A stretch of DNA of 64,000 nt from the NCBI RefSeq assembly GCF_023100945.1, contig NZ_CP064689.1:1780001-1844000 (forward strand). Direction: 5' to 3'. The position numbers and the translations under genes were made by a program. The number at the start of each line of letters is the position of its first letter. Position 1 is the first letter of the stretch. Source of the stretch: Bradyrhizobium sp. 200. Lineage in GTDB: Bacteria > Pseudomonadota > Alphaproteobacteria > Rhizobiales > Xanthobacteraceae. Shown in pieces: positions 34,406 through 44,574 of this stretch. The notes beneath the pieces were generated by a model. The model did no database searches. It saw only the letters and a program-made list of their open reading frames with translations, and was not told where the DNA came from.

Positions 34406-35481
34406 GCGTCACGCTCGAACATGTCACGCGAACCGTGGATGGCATGCCGACCATTCGCGATGTCTCGCTGACGCTTGAGCGTGGCACGCTGAGCGTGCTG
34501 CTCGGGCCGACGCTGTCCGGCAAGACCTCGATCATGCGGCTGCTTGCCGGTCTCGACAAGCCCGCCACCGGCCGCGTGCTGGTCGACGGCAACGACGTCA
34601 CCGGCGCCGACGTGCGGCAGCGCTCGGTCGCGATGGTCTATCAGCAGTTCATCAATTATCCGTCGCTGACGGTCTACGAGAATATTGCCTCGCCCTTGCG
34701 GGTGCAGGGCAGGCCGCGCGAGGAGATCGACCGGCGCGTGCAGGAAGCCGCGAAGCTGCTGCGGCTCGAGCCCTATCTGAAGCGCACCCCGTTGCAGCTT
34801 TCCGGCGGTCAGCAGCAGCGCACGGCAATCGCGCGAGCACTGGTCAAGGGCGCCGATCTCGTCCTGCTGGACGAGCCGCTGGCCAATCTCGATTACAAGC
34901 TGCGCGAGGAGTTGCGCACCGAGCTTCCGCGCATCTTCGAAGCGTCAGGCGCGATCTTCGTCTATGCGACCACCGAGCCCTCGGAGGCACTCCTGCTCGG
35001 CGGCAACACCGTCTGCATGTGGGAAGGCAAGGTTCTGCAGGCCGGCGATACGTCAAAAGTCTATCGCCAGCCCGACACGCTGCGGGTGGCGCAGGTTTTC
35101 TCCGATCCGCCGCTCAACATCGTCGGTATCGAGAAGAAGAACGGTTCCGTGCAATATGCCGGCGGCATTCAGGCGCCGGCCTCCGGCCTCTATGCATCGC
35201 TCCCCGACGGCCCGTATCGCGTCGGCTTTCGCGCCCATCAGCTCGAAGTGGCGAACGGCGTCGCCGGGCGCCACGCGTTCCACGCCACCGTCACCGTCAC
35301 CGAGATCACCGGCTCGGAAAGTTTTGTGCATCTCAATCGCGGTGCCTCCAACTGGGTTGCGGTGCTGCCGGGCGTGCACGAGTACGAGCCCGGCCATTTG
35401 CTCGATGCGGTGCTCGATCCCAATAATGTTTTCGTGTTCGACGCCGCCGACCGTCTGGTCGCCGCGCCAGGCTCCTTGTGA
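34402..35481 (+). CDS. glpS: Glycerol ABC transporter ATPase 1
   Basis: 359 residues. It has Walker A GPTLSGKTS, Q-loop VYQQFINYPSLTV, signature LSGGQQQR and Walker B VLLDEPLANLD, then a C-terminal TOBE-type domain. The segment that normally reads YVTHDQ is YATTEPSEAL, so the switch His is lost and replaced by Thr. The symbols follow the glpSTPQV system of Rhizobium leguminosarum. It should pair with the next ATPase; see the separate finding on their complementary defects. Confidence 0.85.
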   Translation: MSVTLEHVTRTVDGMPTIRDVSLTLERGTLSVLLGPTLSGKTSIMRLLAGLDKPATGRVLVDGNDVTGADVRQRSVAMVYQQFINYPSLTVYENIASPLRVQGRPREEIDRRVQEAAKLLRLEPYLKRTPLQLSGGQQQRTAIARALVKGADLVLLDEPLANLDYKLREELRTELPRIFEASGAIFVYATTEPSEALLLGGNTVCMWEGKVLQAGDTSKVYRQPDTLRVAQVFSDPPLNIVGIEKKNGSVQYAGGIQAPASGLYASLPDGPYRVGFRAHQLEVANGVAGRHAFHATVTVTEITGSESFVHLNRGASNWVAVLPGVHEYEPGHLLDAVLDPNNVFVFDAADRLVAAPGSL

Positions 35482-35493
35482 GGAAGATGCGAC

Positions 35494-36578
35494 ATGGCCC
35501 GCATTGACCTCGTCGATCTCGCGCACTCCTACGGCGGCAATGATGCGCCGCAGGAATCGTTTGCACTGAAGCCGGTGACGATGACCTGGCGGCAGGGCGG
35601 GGCGTACGCGCTGCTCGGCCCGTCCGGCTGCGGCAAGACCACGCTGCTCAACCTGATCTCCGGCATCGTCACGCCGTCGCGCGGGAAAATCCTGTTCGAC
35701 GGCGCCGACATCACGCCGCTGTCAACCCAGAAGCGCAACATCGCGCAGGTGTTCCAGTTTCCGGTGATCTACGACACCATGACGGTCGGGCAGAACCTCG
35801 CATTTCCGTTGCAGAACCGCGGCGTGCCGAAGGCCGAGGTCGAGGCGCGGGTGAAGCAGATCGCCGATCTGCTGGATCTCACGCCGTATCTCGGCCGCAA
35901 GGCGACGCGCCTGACGGCGGACGCCAAGCAGAAGATTTCGCTCGGCCGCGGCCTCGTCCGCTCCGACGTGGCGGCGGTGCTGTTCGACGAGCCGCTGACG
36001 GTGATCGATCCCGAGCTGAAATGGCAGTTGCGCTCAAAACTCAAGGCGCTGCATCGCGAACTCGACCTCACGATGATCTACGTCACCCATGACCAGACCG
36101 AGGCGCTGACCTTTGCCGACACCGTGGTCGTCATGCATGACGGCCGCGTGGTGCAGAGCGGCACGCCGGCCGAACTATTCGATAAGCCAGCGCATACTTT
36201 CGTCGGTTATTTCATCGGCTCGCCCGGCATGAACATCGTGCCGGCCGTCGTGAGCGGGCGCGAAGCGCGCATCGACGGCCACGTCATCGGCCTGCACCGA
36301 AATTACGGCGTCCTGCCGGCGGGCGCGAAAATCGAGATCGGCGTGCGGCCGGAATTCGTCAATGTCGCGGCGCCCGCATCCGGCCTGCTGTCGGCCACAA
36401 TCGAGCGCATCGACGATCTCGGCCGCGCTCGTTTCGCTCGCGTTCGCATCGGCGACGCCAAATTCGCCGCCCGCGTACCGGGCGGATTTTCCGTCCCCGA
36501 CAACATGGTCGGGCTCGTGTTCGATCCCGCCCATGTCCACGTCTATGCCGACAGCCGTCTGGTCGAGGGGGTTGCCTG

Positions 36579-36579
<1 letters not shown>
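35494..36579 (+). CDS. glpT: Glycerol ABC transporter ATPase 2
   Basis: 361 residues, 12 bp after glpS. Walker A GPSGCGKTT is canonical, Walker B is VLFDEPLTVID, and the switch His is intact in YVTHDQTEAL. The signature, however, reads LTADAKQK instead of LSGGQ. A C-terminal TOBE domain follows. The name refers to the rhizobial ABC system and not to the unrelated Escherichia coli GlpT antiporter. Its stop overlaps the permease start by one base. Confidence 0.85.
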
Positions 36580-37480
<901 letters not shown>

Positions 37481-37481
<1 letters not shown>

Positions 37482-38287
37482 TGCATTCGATTCCCGGCCG
37501 CCGTCTCATCATCTCGCTGTTCCTGATCTTCCTGCTGTTGCCGATCTACTGGCTCGTCAACATGAGCTTCAAGACCAATTCCGAGATCGTCACCACCATG
37601 ACGCTGTGGCCGCATCAGCCGACGCTGGAAAACTACAAGCGCATCTTCACCGACGAGAGCTGGTATTCCGGCTACATCAACTCGCTGAAATACGTGATCA
37701 TCAACACCGTGATCTCGATCGCGGTGGCATTGCCGGCCGCCTACGGCTTCTCGCGCTACCGTTTCCTCGGCGACAAGCATTTGTTCTTCTGGCTGCTGTC
37801 GAACCGCATGGCGCCGGCCGCGGTGTTCGCGCTGCCGTTCTTCAATCTCTATTCGGCGATCAATTTGTTCGATACGCCATGGGCGGTCGCGCTGGCGCAT
37901 TGCATCTTCAATGTGCCGCTGGCGGTCTGGATCCTCGAGGGCTTCGTCTCCGGCGTGCCGCGCGAGATCGACGAGACCGCATTCCTCGATGGCTATTCGT
38001 TCCCGCGCTTCTTCGTCAAGATCCTGGTGCCGCTGATCGCCAGCGGCATCGGTGTCGCCGCGTTCTTCTGCTTCATGTTCTCCTGGGTCGAATTGCTGCT
38101 GGCGCGCACGCTGACCTCGGTCAACGCCAAGCCGATTTCCGCCATCATGACGCGCACGGTGTCGGCCGCAGGCATGGACTGGGGTCTGCTGGCAGCCGCC
38201 GGCGTGCTCACCATCATCCCCGGCGCGCTCGTGATCTGGTTCGTCCGCAACTACATCGCGCGTGGCTTTGCGCTCGGTCGGGTCTAG
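37481..38287 (+). CDS. glpQ: Glycerol ABC transporter permease 2
   Basis: 268 residues, MalG-type, six membrane helices. Its EAA motif is REIDETAFLDGYSFPRFFVKI in outline, followed by LVPLIASGIG. The start codon shares one base with the glpP stop. The symbol is the transporter name and not the phosphodiesterase also called GlpQ. Confidence 0.88.
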
Positions 38288-38296
38288 GGGGCGCAG

Positions 38297-38623
38297 ATGG
38301 AAAACATCGCATGGATGGCCTGGACGCTGCCGACCGCGATCTTCTTCGTGATGCTGGCGCTGACGCTCGGGGTGATGACGTGGCTTGCGGCCGCCTATCC
38401 CGAAGCCGAGCGCGTCGGCGTGCTGCGCATTCCGACCACGCGCGGCGACCGGCTGTTTATTTCGCTGGTGCTCGCCGCCGTCATTCATCTGCTGTGGATC
38501 GCCTTTGTCGGTACCGACCCACTTGTGACGCTCCCGATCGGGGAGGGTGTTGAAATATCGAGCCTGTGGCTCGCAACCCTGATTTCGCTTGTTTCAGCCG
38601 CTGCGATCTTCCGCACCGTCTGA
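38297..38623 (+). CDS. glpU: DUF2160 small membrane protein of the glycerol transporter
   Basis: 108 residues, three hydrophobic segments: WTLPTAIFFVMLALTLGVMTWL, RLFISLVLAAVIHLLWIAF and SLWLATLISLVSAAAIFRTV. Between the first two lies ERVGVLRIPTTRGDR, characteristic of DUF2160. It is found regularly between the permease and binding-protein genes of this transporter class, so a role in assembly or gating is likely, though I know of no defined activity. It starts nine bases after glpQ. Confidence 0.8.
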   Translation: MENIAWMAWTLPTAIFFVMLALTLGVMTWLAAAYPEAERVGVLRIPTTRGDRLFISLVLAAVIHLLWIAFVGTDPLVTLPIGEGVEISSLWLATLISLVSAAAIFRTV

Positions 38624-38643
38624 AGGGCGAAAAAAGAGACAGA

Positions 38644-38660
38644 TCCGGGATCAACCCGGA
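38644..38660. other. Short hairpin between glpU and glpV
   Basis: TCCGGG and CCCGGA with a five-base loop (ATCAA), 38 bp upstream of glpV. No T-run follows directly, so it is more likely a processing or stability element than a terminator. Confidence 0.35.
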
Positions 38661-38698
38661 CCTGGATTTTGTTTGTCGCTGCAACGGAGGACTTAAAC

Positions 38699-40474
38699 AT
38701 GCGACGTAATACCAAGGAGAGCTTTCTGACGATGACCAGCGCGGCTGCGCTGATCGCCGCTTCTGTTACGATCGCCGCACCCGCTCGTGCGGACGACGCC
38801 GTCAATCAAAGGTGGATCGACAGCGAATTCCAGCCCTCGACGCTGTCGAAGGCTGACCAGTTGAAGGAGCTGCAGTGGTTCGAAAAGGCCGCAGCTCCGT
38901 TCAAGGGAATGGAAATCAACGTGGTGTCGGAAACCATCACGACGCACGAATATGAATCGCGCACCCTGGCGAAAGCCTTCACCGAGATCACCGGCATCAA
39001 GGTCAAGCACGACCTGATCCAGGAAGGCGACGTGGTCGAAAAGCTGCAGACCCAGATGCAGTCCGGCAAGAACGTCTATGACGGCTGGATCAACGACTCC
39101 GACCTGATCGGCACCCACTTCCGCTACGGCCAGACCGTGATCCTGTCGGATTACATGACCGGCGAGGGCAAGGATGTCACCAATCCGCAGCTCGACGTCA
39201 ACGACTTCATTGGCAAGTCCTTCACTACGGGCCCGGACGGCAAGCTCTATCAGCTTCCCGACCAGCAGTTCGCGAACCTCTATTGGTTCCGCTACGACTG
39301 GTTCTCCAATCCGGAATACAAGGCCAAGTTCAAGGCCAAGTATGGCTACGATCTCGGTGTTCCCGTGAACTGGTCGGCCTATGAAGATATCGCCGAGTTT
39401 TTCACCAACGACATCAAGGAGATCAACGGCGTCAAGGTCTATGGTCACATGGACTACGGCAAGAAGGATCCTTCGCTTGGCTGGCGTTTCACCGACGCCT
39501 GGCTGTCGATGGCCGGCAACGGCGACAAGGGCATCCCGAACGGCAAGCCGGTCGATGAATGGGGCATCCGCATGGAGGGCTGCCGTCCTGTCGGTTCGTC
39601 CGTCGAGCGCGGCGGCGACACCAACGGTCCGGCGGCGGTCTATTCGATCGTCAAATATCTCGACTGGATGAAGAAGTATGCCCCGCCGCAGGCGCAAGGC
39701 ATGACCTTCTCCGAGGCAGGTCCGGTGCCGGCGCAGGGCAACATCGCCCAGCAGATCTTCTGGTACACCGCCTTCACCGCCGACATGGTGAAGCCCGGTA
39801 TTCCGGTCGTGAACGCGGACGGCACGCCGAAGTGGCGCATGGCGCCGTCGCCGCACGGCTCGTACTGGAAAGAGGGCATGAAGCTCGGCTACCAGGACGC
39901 CGGCTCGGCCACGCTCCTGAAGTCGACCCCGCCCGATCGCCGCAAGGCGGCTTGGCTCTATCTGCAGTTCATCAACTCCAAGACGGTGTCCTTGAAGAAG
40001 AGCCATGTCGGTCTCACCTTCGTGCGTGAATCCGACATCTGGGATAAATCCTTTACTGAACGCGCGCCGAAGCTCGGCGGCCTGATCGAGTTCTACCGCT
40101 CGCCCGCGCGCGTGCAGTGGACCCCGACCGGCAACAACGTGCCTGACTATCCGAAGCTCGCGCAATTGTGGTGGCAGAACATCGGCGATGCGTCGTCCGG
40201 TGCGAAGACGCCGCAGGCGGCGATGGATGCGCTGGCCGCGGCCCAGGACTCGGTGCTGGAACGTCTTGAGAAGTCCGGCGTGCAGAAGGAGTGCGGGCCG
40301 AAGCTGAACAAGAAGGAGACGGCCGAGTTCTGGTTCGCCAAGTCCGCGAAGGACGGCAATGTCGCTCCGCAGCGCAAGCTGGCGAACGAGAAGCCGAAGG
40401 GCGAAACCGTCGACTACGACACGCTGGTGAAGTCGTGGCCGGCCACTCCCCCGAAGCGGGCGGAGGCGAAGTAA
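38699..40474 (+). CDS. glpV: Glycerol ABC transporter substrate-binding protein
   Basis: 591 residues from ATG 38699, with GGAGG eight bases upstream. An exported protein: the first 31 residues (MRRNTKESFLTMTSAAALIAA ... PARA) form a signal peptide. The remainder is a large extracellular solute-binding fold (ITGIKVKHDLIQEGDVVEKLQTQM; YGHMDYGKKDPSLGWRF in outline), longer than the usual 400-450 residues, as known for glycerol-type binding proteins of rhizobia. It ends the operon, followed by a clear terminator. The long open frame on the opposite strand here is a shadow of this gene. Confidence 0.88.
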   Translation: MRRNTKESFLTMTSAAALIAASVTIAAPARADDAVNQRWIDSEFQPSTLSKADQLKELQWFEKAAAPFKGMEINVVSETITTHEYESRTLAKAFTEITGIKVKHDLIQEGDVVEKLQTQMQSGKNVYDGWINDSDLIGTHFRYGQTVILSDYMTGEGKDVTNPQLDVNDFIGKSFTTGPDGKLYQLPDQQFANLYWFRYDWFSNPEYKAKFKAKYGYDLGVPVNWSAYEDIAEFFTNDIKEINGVKVYGHMDYGKKDPSLGWRFTDAWLSMAGNGDKGIPNGKPVDEWGIRMEGCRPVGSSVERGGDTNGPAAVYSIVKYLDWMKKYAPPQAQGMTFSEAGPVPAQGNIAQQIFWYTAFTADMVKPGIPVVNADGTPKWRMAPSPHGSYWKEGMKLGYQDAGSATLLKSTPPDRRKAAWLYLQFINSKTVSLKKSHVGLTFVRESDIWDKSFTERAPKLGGLIEFYRSPARVQWTPTGNNVPDYPKLAQLWWQNIGDASSGAKTPQAAMDALAAAQDSVLERLEKSGVQKECGPKLNKKETAEFWFAKSAKDGNVAPQRKLANEKPKGETVDYDTLVKSWPATPPKRAEAK

Positions 40475-40506
40475 GCTTCGCAAACGACGAGTGATGCAAA
40501 CACGCG

Positions 40507-40534
40507 AAAGGCCGGGAGCGATCCCGGCCTTTTT
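40507..40534 (+). terminator. Intrinsic terminator of the glp operon
   Basis: AAAGGCCGGG and CCCGGCCTTT, a six-base loop and a T-run directly after the stem, 32 bp after the glpV stop. Confidence 0.85.
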
Positions 40535-40564
40535 GCTTCCTCTCCGTCGAGCCGCAATTTCGTT

Positions 40565-40664
40565 GTCATCGTCCGCGAAGGCGGACGATCCAGTACGCCG
40601 CGCTCTCTCGCTTCTATCGCTGAAGCCGGCGTTTACTGGATGCCCCGCCTTCGCGGGGCATGAC
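40565..40664. repeat. Dispersed palindromic repeat, GTCATCGTCCGCGAAGGCGGACGATCC type, copy 1
   Basis: Begins GTCATCGTCCGCGAAGGC and ends CGGGGCATGAC. The inner pair is ATCCAGTA with TACTGGAT. A related copy is at 49043-49144. It occupies the space between two convergent genes. Confidence 0.8.
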
Positions 40665-40686
40665 AATGTTAGTGCGGGGCGTACCC

Positions 40687-41787
40687 TTACTCCGCCGCCT
40701 GCGCCGCTTCCAGGCTCGGGTAGTCCGTGTATCCCTTGGCGCCGCCGCCGTAGAACGTCGCCTTGTCCCATTCGTTCAGCGGGGCGCCCTTCTTCAGCCG
40801 CTCGACCAGATCAGGGTTCGAGATGAACGGCTTGCCGAACGCGATCAGGTCGGCCGCGCCGGCCTCGAGCACTTTGGTGGCGAGATCGAAATCGTAGCCG
40901 TTGTTGGCGACATAGGCACCGCTGAAGCGCTTGCGCAAGGATGCGTAGTCGAACGGGGCGATGTCGCGCGGGCCGCCGGTCGCGCCTTCGATGACGTGGA
41001 TGTAGGCCAGCTTCAGCGCGTTGAGTCCATCCACGATATGATCGAACAGCGGCTGCGGGTTCGAGTCGGACACATCATTGGCCGGCGTCACCGGCGAGAT
41101 ACGGATGCCGGTGCGTTCCGGTCCCGCCACGGCAGCCACCACCTTGGAAACTTCCAGCATCAGTTTTGCGCGGTTCTCGATCGATCCGCCGTAAGTATCC
41201 GTGCGCTTGTTGGTGCCGTCCTTGGCGAACTGGTCGAGCAGATAGCCGTTGGCGCCATGGATCTCGACGCCGTCGAACCCAGCGGCCAATGCGTTTTCAG
41301 TGCCGCGCTTGAAATCCTCGATGATATCAGGAATTTCCGACAGCTCCAGTGCGCGTGGCTCGGAGATTTCGGTGAAGGTGCCATTGACGAACGTCTTGCC
41401 TTTGGCGCGGATCGCCGATGGCGCCACCGGCTTGCCGCCGCCGGGCTGCAGCATCGTGTGCGAGATGCGGCCGACATGCCAGATCTGGATGAAGATACGC
41501 CCGCCCTTGTCATGCACGCGGTCGGTGACTTTGCGCCAGCCCGCGACCTGCTCTTTCGAATAGATGCCGGGCGTATCCTGATAGCCTTGGCCCTGCTGCG
41601 AAACCTGGCTGGCTTCGGTGATCAGAAGGCCTGCGGAGGCGCGCTGGCCATAATAGTCCACCGCCAGCGGGCTCGGCACCATGCCGGGCGGCACCGCGCG
41701 GTTGCGGGTCAGCGGCGCCATCGCGAGGCGATTGGGAAGCGTGATCGGGCCAAGCTTGAAGGGCTCGAACAGTTTGGTCTGGCTCAT
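40687..41787 (-). CDS. Old yellow enzyme, NADH:flavin oxidoreductase (alkene/xenobiotic reductase)
   Basis: 366 residues, typical of NemA-like enzymes. It begins LFEPFKLGPITLPNRLAMAPLTRNRA. The substrate-binding HxxN is HGANGYLLDQF, and the flavin-binding region contains TDTYGGSIENR. It reduces activated C=C bonds, nitro compounds or similar electrophiles with FMN and NAD(P)H. No regulator gene is adjacent. It is convergent with the glp operon. Confidence 0.92.
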   Translation of the reverse strand: MSQTKLFEPFKLGPITLPNRLAMAPLTRNRAVPPGMVPSPLAVDYYGQRASAGLLITEASQVSQQGQGYQDTPGIYSKEQVAGWRKVTDRVHDKGGRIFIQIWHVGRISHTMLQPGGGKPVAPSAIRAKGKTFVNGTFTEISEPRALELSEIPDIIEDFKRGTENALAAGFDGVEIHGANGYLLDQFAKDGTNKRTDTYGGSIENRAKLMLEVSKVVAAVAGPERTGIRISPVTPANDVSDSNPQPLFDHIVDGLNALKLAYIHVIEGATGGPRDIAPFDYASLRKRFSGAYVANNGYDFDLATKVLEAGAADLIAFGKPFISNPDLVERLKKGAPLNEWDKATFYGGGAKGYTDYPSLEAAQAAE

Positions 41788-42014
41788 GTCTGATATGTCC
41801 GGGTGGATGATGATAGGGGAGAGTTGGGCATTGTGGCCAATAGCGCAATCCCCGAGCCATTCGGCTTGCGCAGACTAGCTGCGCACGATCCCGGCCATGC
41901 GGCCCGTGCCGTGCAACCGCGCATTCCCGCCGGCGTAGGATGATCCATTCGAAATCGGGAGCGGCGCAGCATAGGCGGTCTCCCACCTGGTGCCCAAGCG
42001 GCCGGACGGTACTG

Positions 42015-42671
42015 TCAGCGCCCGACCGGACCGCCGGCGACTGGCGCCGCCGCCTTGGGGCGCCACGCGCTGGTGCGCCGCAAATCCCATTCGCTGTTAT
42101 CCAATTCCGCGACGGGGCCTGCGGAATCGACTTGCAGCAGTTCGAACGTCAGGCATTCGCAGCCGATGGCGCGGAGGATCTGGCTGGCGGCCTTCTGCGC
42201 GTTGTTGCTGAATGTCTGGTGATCCGTCTGAATTTCGAGGCGAGGTTTTCGGCTGCACACCGCCTTCACCACCGATTGCAGGCGGATGGATATCTCCTCC
42301 CGGTAGTTCTGCGAGCTTTCGAAGGCTGCCTTGGGATCGACGATCTGAGTCCGTGCGGCATAGACCAGGTTGATGGCAATCCGGTCCGAGGAAACGGCGC
42401 CCTGCGCAAATCGAAACACCTCGGGACGCAGGTCGATCCGCACCAGTTGGCGGCTGCCGGCGCGGAGCCGATGCCGGCCGGGCGTCAGGGCCTTTTCAAA
42501 ACGGCCGTTCCGGTAGAGCAGGACGGTTTCAAACTGCTGCACAGAGAGCCGATCGAAGCCGAACAGCGCCATGGCCCCCTTCCGGAACAGCGTCGAAATC
42601 CAGGCCCACGCACCGGCGATCACGGCGATGACGATCAGAAAAAATGCTATCGAGCCCAGAAGTTCACCCAC
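42015..42671 (-). CDS. SPFH (band 7) domain membrane protein, short
   Basis: 218 residues with a GTG start; AGGAAAAC precedes it. One N-terminal membrane helix (LLGSIAFFLIVIAVIAGAWAWI) is followed by an SPFH core: VQQFETVLLYRNGRFEKALTPGRHRL and IALNLVYAARTQIVDPKAAFES with small differences, ending in a short tail. Members form cytoplasmic-face or periplasmic-face membrane rings. It is shorter than HflK or stomatins (250-350) and stands alone, without the NfeD partner usual for slipins. Confidence 0.8.
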   Translation of the reverse strand: MGELLGSIAFFLIVIAVIAGAWAWISTLFRKGAMALFGFDRLSVQQFETVLLYRNGRFEKALTPGRHRLRAGSRQLVRIDLRPEVFRFAQGAVSSDRIAINLVYAARTQIVDPKAAFESSQNYREEISIRLQSVVKAVCSRKPRLEIQTDHQTFSNNAQKAASQILRAIGCECLTFELLQVDSAGPVAELDNSEWDLRRTSAWRPKAAAPVAGGPVGR

Positions 42672-42939
42672 GTTTTCCTGTCCCCTGCCATGTTTTTATC
42701 TCGTTGGCGAAACCGCGATGCCCGTCATTTCTTGGCTGTTCGTACGTCGAAATTAAGTCATCGCGATTTCGATCGGGACGCGTAAACAGAAAATAATCGG
42801 ACTGTTGCCCGGTCATTTGCTTTTTAAATAGGCGCATTGTGACGCCGGATTGTTCTGCGTCGCACAAGGCCTTCGCAGGACGGGCGGTTTGGGCCGTTGA
42901 TTGACATCCCCGCGGCTGTCTTCCGGGCCACGAACTTTC

Positions 42940-43019
42940 CCCGTCATTGCGAGCGCAGCGAAGCAATCCATGGCGCGGCAAGCGGAGAGCTGGATTGCTT
43001 CGCTGCGCTCGCAATGACG
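42940..43019. repeat. Dispersed palindromic repeat, GTCATTGCGAGCGAAGCG type, copy 2
   Basis: CCGTCATTGCGAGCGCAG ... CTGCGCTCGCAATGACG, with inner CAATCCA and TGGATTG. In this copy the AAG pairs of both arms are changed together to CAG/CTG, so pairing is kept. Confidence 0.85.
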
Positions 43020-43445
43020 TTGATACAGTTTCACCTTCTCGCGACATAGGCTGCCCGAGGTTTGCATCTTTGTTTGCCCTCTTCGAAGTAGAGGGCGCAG
43101 GGAAGACCGGGTGCACGCTGCACCCGCGGTCTCGTGTGCAGTTGCGCACAAGGAACGCGCACACGAGCATACAGGTTCAGCGGATACACTCCGGCCTTCC
43201 CTGCGCAATGGCTTTACGGCTTACTTCGTGCTCTCCCCGGCGAACGGCTCTTTTGCCACCGTCGCTGCGTGAGGACGAACCCCGCGCAACTTAATGCCAG
43301 CACCGCGACATCAGGACCACACGACTTCGCCGTACGCTCCACGCACGCTCGCCTGCGCGCGCTTCGCGTCCATCGCATCCCACCGCACGTTCGTGACGAT
43401 CGCGAGCCGCCCCTCGATTGGGTGAGACGGGCGGAGTCATGCCGC

Positions 43446-43522
43446 TGATTTGCCCGACGTGTTAAGCGGAATATTTTTGCGCGAGGGGCTGGACAGGTCT
43501 TTGGTGATTTGCCCGTCGTGTT
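43446..43522. repeat. Pair of 18-bp direct repeats
   Basis: TGATTTGCCCGACGTGTT at 43446-43463 and TGATTTGCCCGTCGTGTT at 43505-43522 differ at one base and are 59 bp apart. They lie inside the longer dispersed repeat. Confidence 0.6.
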
Positions 43523-43591
43523 GATTTGTCGCGGGCGCTGCACAGGATTTGCGCTTGCGCGGCAAGCAAATCAGCCCGCAGAGGGCGGGCC

Positions 43592-43628
43592 GGTAGGGTG
43601 AGCAAAGGCGCGAAGCGCCATGCCCACC
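43592..43628. repeat. 37-bp repeat, copy 1 (left of the DUF6429 gene)
   Basis: Starts GGTAGGGTGAGC, contains the hairpin GGCGC-GAA-GCGCC and ends ATGCCCACC. The second copy at 44039-44075 is in the same orientation and differs at a handful of positions. Together they bracket a 75-codon gene. Confidence 0.65.
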
Positions 43629-43793
43629 GTCAAACACCCTGTTCATAATGGTGACGCGCGTCTGGCTGCGCTCACTGAGCTGGGGCGGACGACGCGTTCA
43701 ACCTCAGCCGCGCAGGCCTCTTACGGAGCCGTCATTGCCTCCCGCGCATCCCGGAGTAGGATGCCCGGAACATCGCGCGATGAGAGGTTCACG

Positions 43794-44018
43794 ATGGCCA
43801 TCAACGAGGACAAGATCGACGACGCGGCATTGGCTCTGCTCTATTTGACCCTGCATGACGGCTACCGGGCATGGAAAGGATTTGACTGGGACGTGCTCGG
43901 CCGCCTGCACGATAAAGGAATGATCCTCGATCCCGTCGGCAAGGTGAAGTCGGTGGTTTTTACCGACGAGGGACTGGAGCGGGCGGAACGGCTGTTCAAG
44001 CAGATGTTTGAGGAATAG
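43794..44018 (+). CDS. DUF6429 family small protein
   Basis: 74 residues; ATG 43794 with GAGAGG about 12 bases upstream. The sequence IDDAALALLYLTLHDGYRAWKGFDWDVLGRLHDKGMI in outline, then KVKSVVFTDEGLERAERLF, is the DUF6429 pattern, a small alpha/beta or winged-helix-like protein widespread in rhizobia and cyanobacteria, often near mobile or repeated DNA. Its function is unknown. The two 37-bp repeats on either side suggest that it moves as a cassette or that it invaded an array of repeats. Confidence 0.75.
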   Translation: MAINEDKIDDAALALLYLTLHDGYRAWKGFDWDVLGRLHDKGMILDPVGKVKSVVFTDEGLERAERLFKQMFEE

Positions 44019-44038
44019 GCGGCGACGGTAGTGGAGAC

Positions 44039-44075
44039 GGTAGGGCGGGCAAAGGCGCAAGGCGCCGTGCCCACC
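44039..44075. repeat. 37-bp repeat, copy 2 (right of the DUF6429 gene)
   Basis: GGTAGGGCGGGC at the left end, GGCGC-AA-GGCGCC in the middle and GTGCCCACC at the right. It is the partner of 43592-43628. Confidence 0.65.
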
Positions 44076-44175
44076 AAACTCATGCAGTGCCCTTGATGGT
44101 ATGCACGCTTCCGCCTTCGCTCTTAGAGCCACGGCAGGACAAGTCCGCCTTGCGCAACCCTGCGCTTTGCTCGAC

Positions 44176-44481
44176 CTAACTGTGCGCGGGAATGTCGACG
44201 CCGTCAGTCGCATACTGCCGGATCTTGTTCCGCATCGTGCGCACCGAAAGCCCGAGCACGCGCGCGGCGTGGGTGCGATTGCCGTCGAAGCGCGCCAGTG
44301 TCTGCAGCACGAGCTCGCGCTCGATCGCCTCGACCGTGGAGCCGATCAGCATCGGCACGATCTCGTGGGGTGAAAGGGTTTGAGATTCCGACGGCGAAAT
44401 CTCGGGCGTGCAGACACAGTCCACGCCAAGGTACAAGTCACGGTACGCGCCAAGATACTCGTCACGATACTCCTGGGGCAT
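44176..44481 (-). CDS. Fis-type helix-turn-helix protein lacking a receiver or AAA+ domain
   Basis: 101 residues from ATG 44481, which has GGGAGG six bases upstream. The first half is acidic and aromatic, with an internal near-repeat (RDEYLGAYRDLYLG). Residues about 54-92 form a Fis-family helix-turn-helix: AIERELVLQTLARFDGNRTHAARVLGLSVRTMRNKIRQY in outline, nearly the DNA-binding end of FlbD/NtrC-type activators. No ATPase domain is present, so it cannot act as a sigma-54 activator by itself. It may be a decayed activator or a dedicated DNA-binding protein. A CtrA-like box lies upstream. Confidence 0.82.
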   Translation of the reverse strand: MPQEYRDEYLGAYRDLYLGVDCVCTPEISPSESQTLSPHEIVPMLIGSTVEAIERELVLQTLARFDGNRTHAARVLGLSVRTMRNKIRQYATDGVDIPAHS

Positions 44482-44574
44482 CAACACCTCCCGATCGACG
44501 CTTGCTCCGAAACGCGGAGCAGAAACATCAGGAATCAACGGCCCCCTGCCGCAGAGGAGGGTGGCTGCGAATGG

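Larger units (their letters stand above)
42672..43793. other. Gene-poor region built of dispersed repeats
   Basis: 1.1 kb without a convincing gene. Short open frames occur in all frames and on both strands, overlap each other and look like low-quality translations of repeat DNA. It holds one GTCATTGCGAG-type palindrome (42940-43019), a longer stretch at about 43030-43640 that I believe recurs in Bradyrhizobium genomes, two 18-bp direct repeats (43446-43463 and 43505-43522, one mismatch) and the first of two 37-bp repeats (43592-43628). Confidence 0.6.

Noticed and set aside
38693..40771. 692-codon open frame on the minus strand opposite glpV
   Set aside because: It mirrors the codon positions of glpV, a well-supported binding-protein gene with signal peptide, ribosome site and terminator. 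Long antisense frames are common at this GC content.
43134..43448. 104-codon plus-strand frame in the repeat region, of a type often annotated as hypothetical
   Set aside because: It overlaps other frames of equal quality on both strands within repeated DNA, has no ribosome site and reads as a basic, low-information protein.
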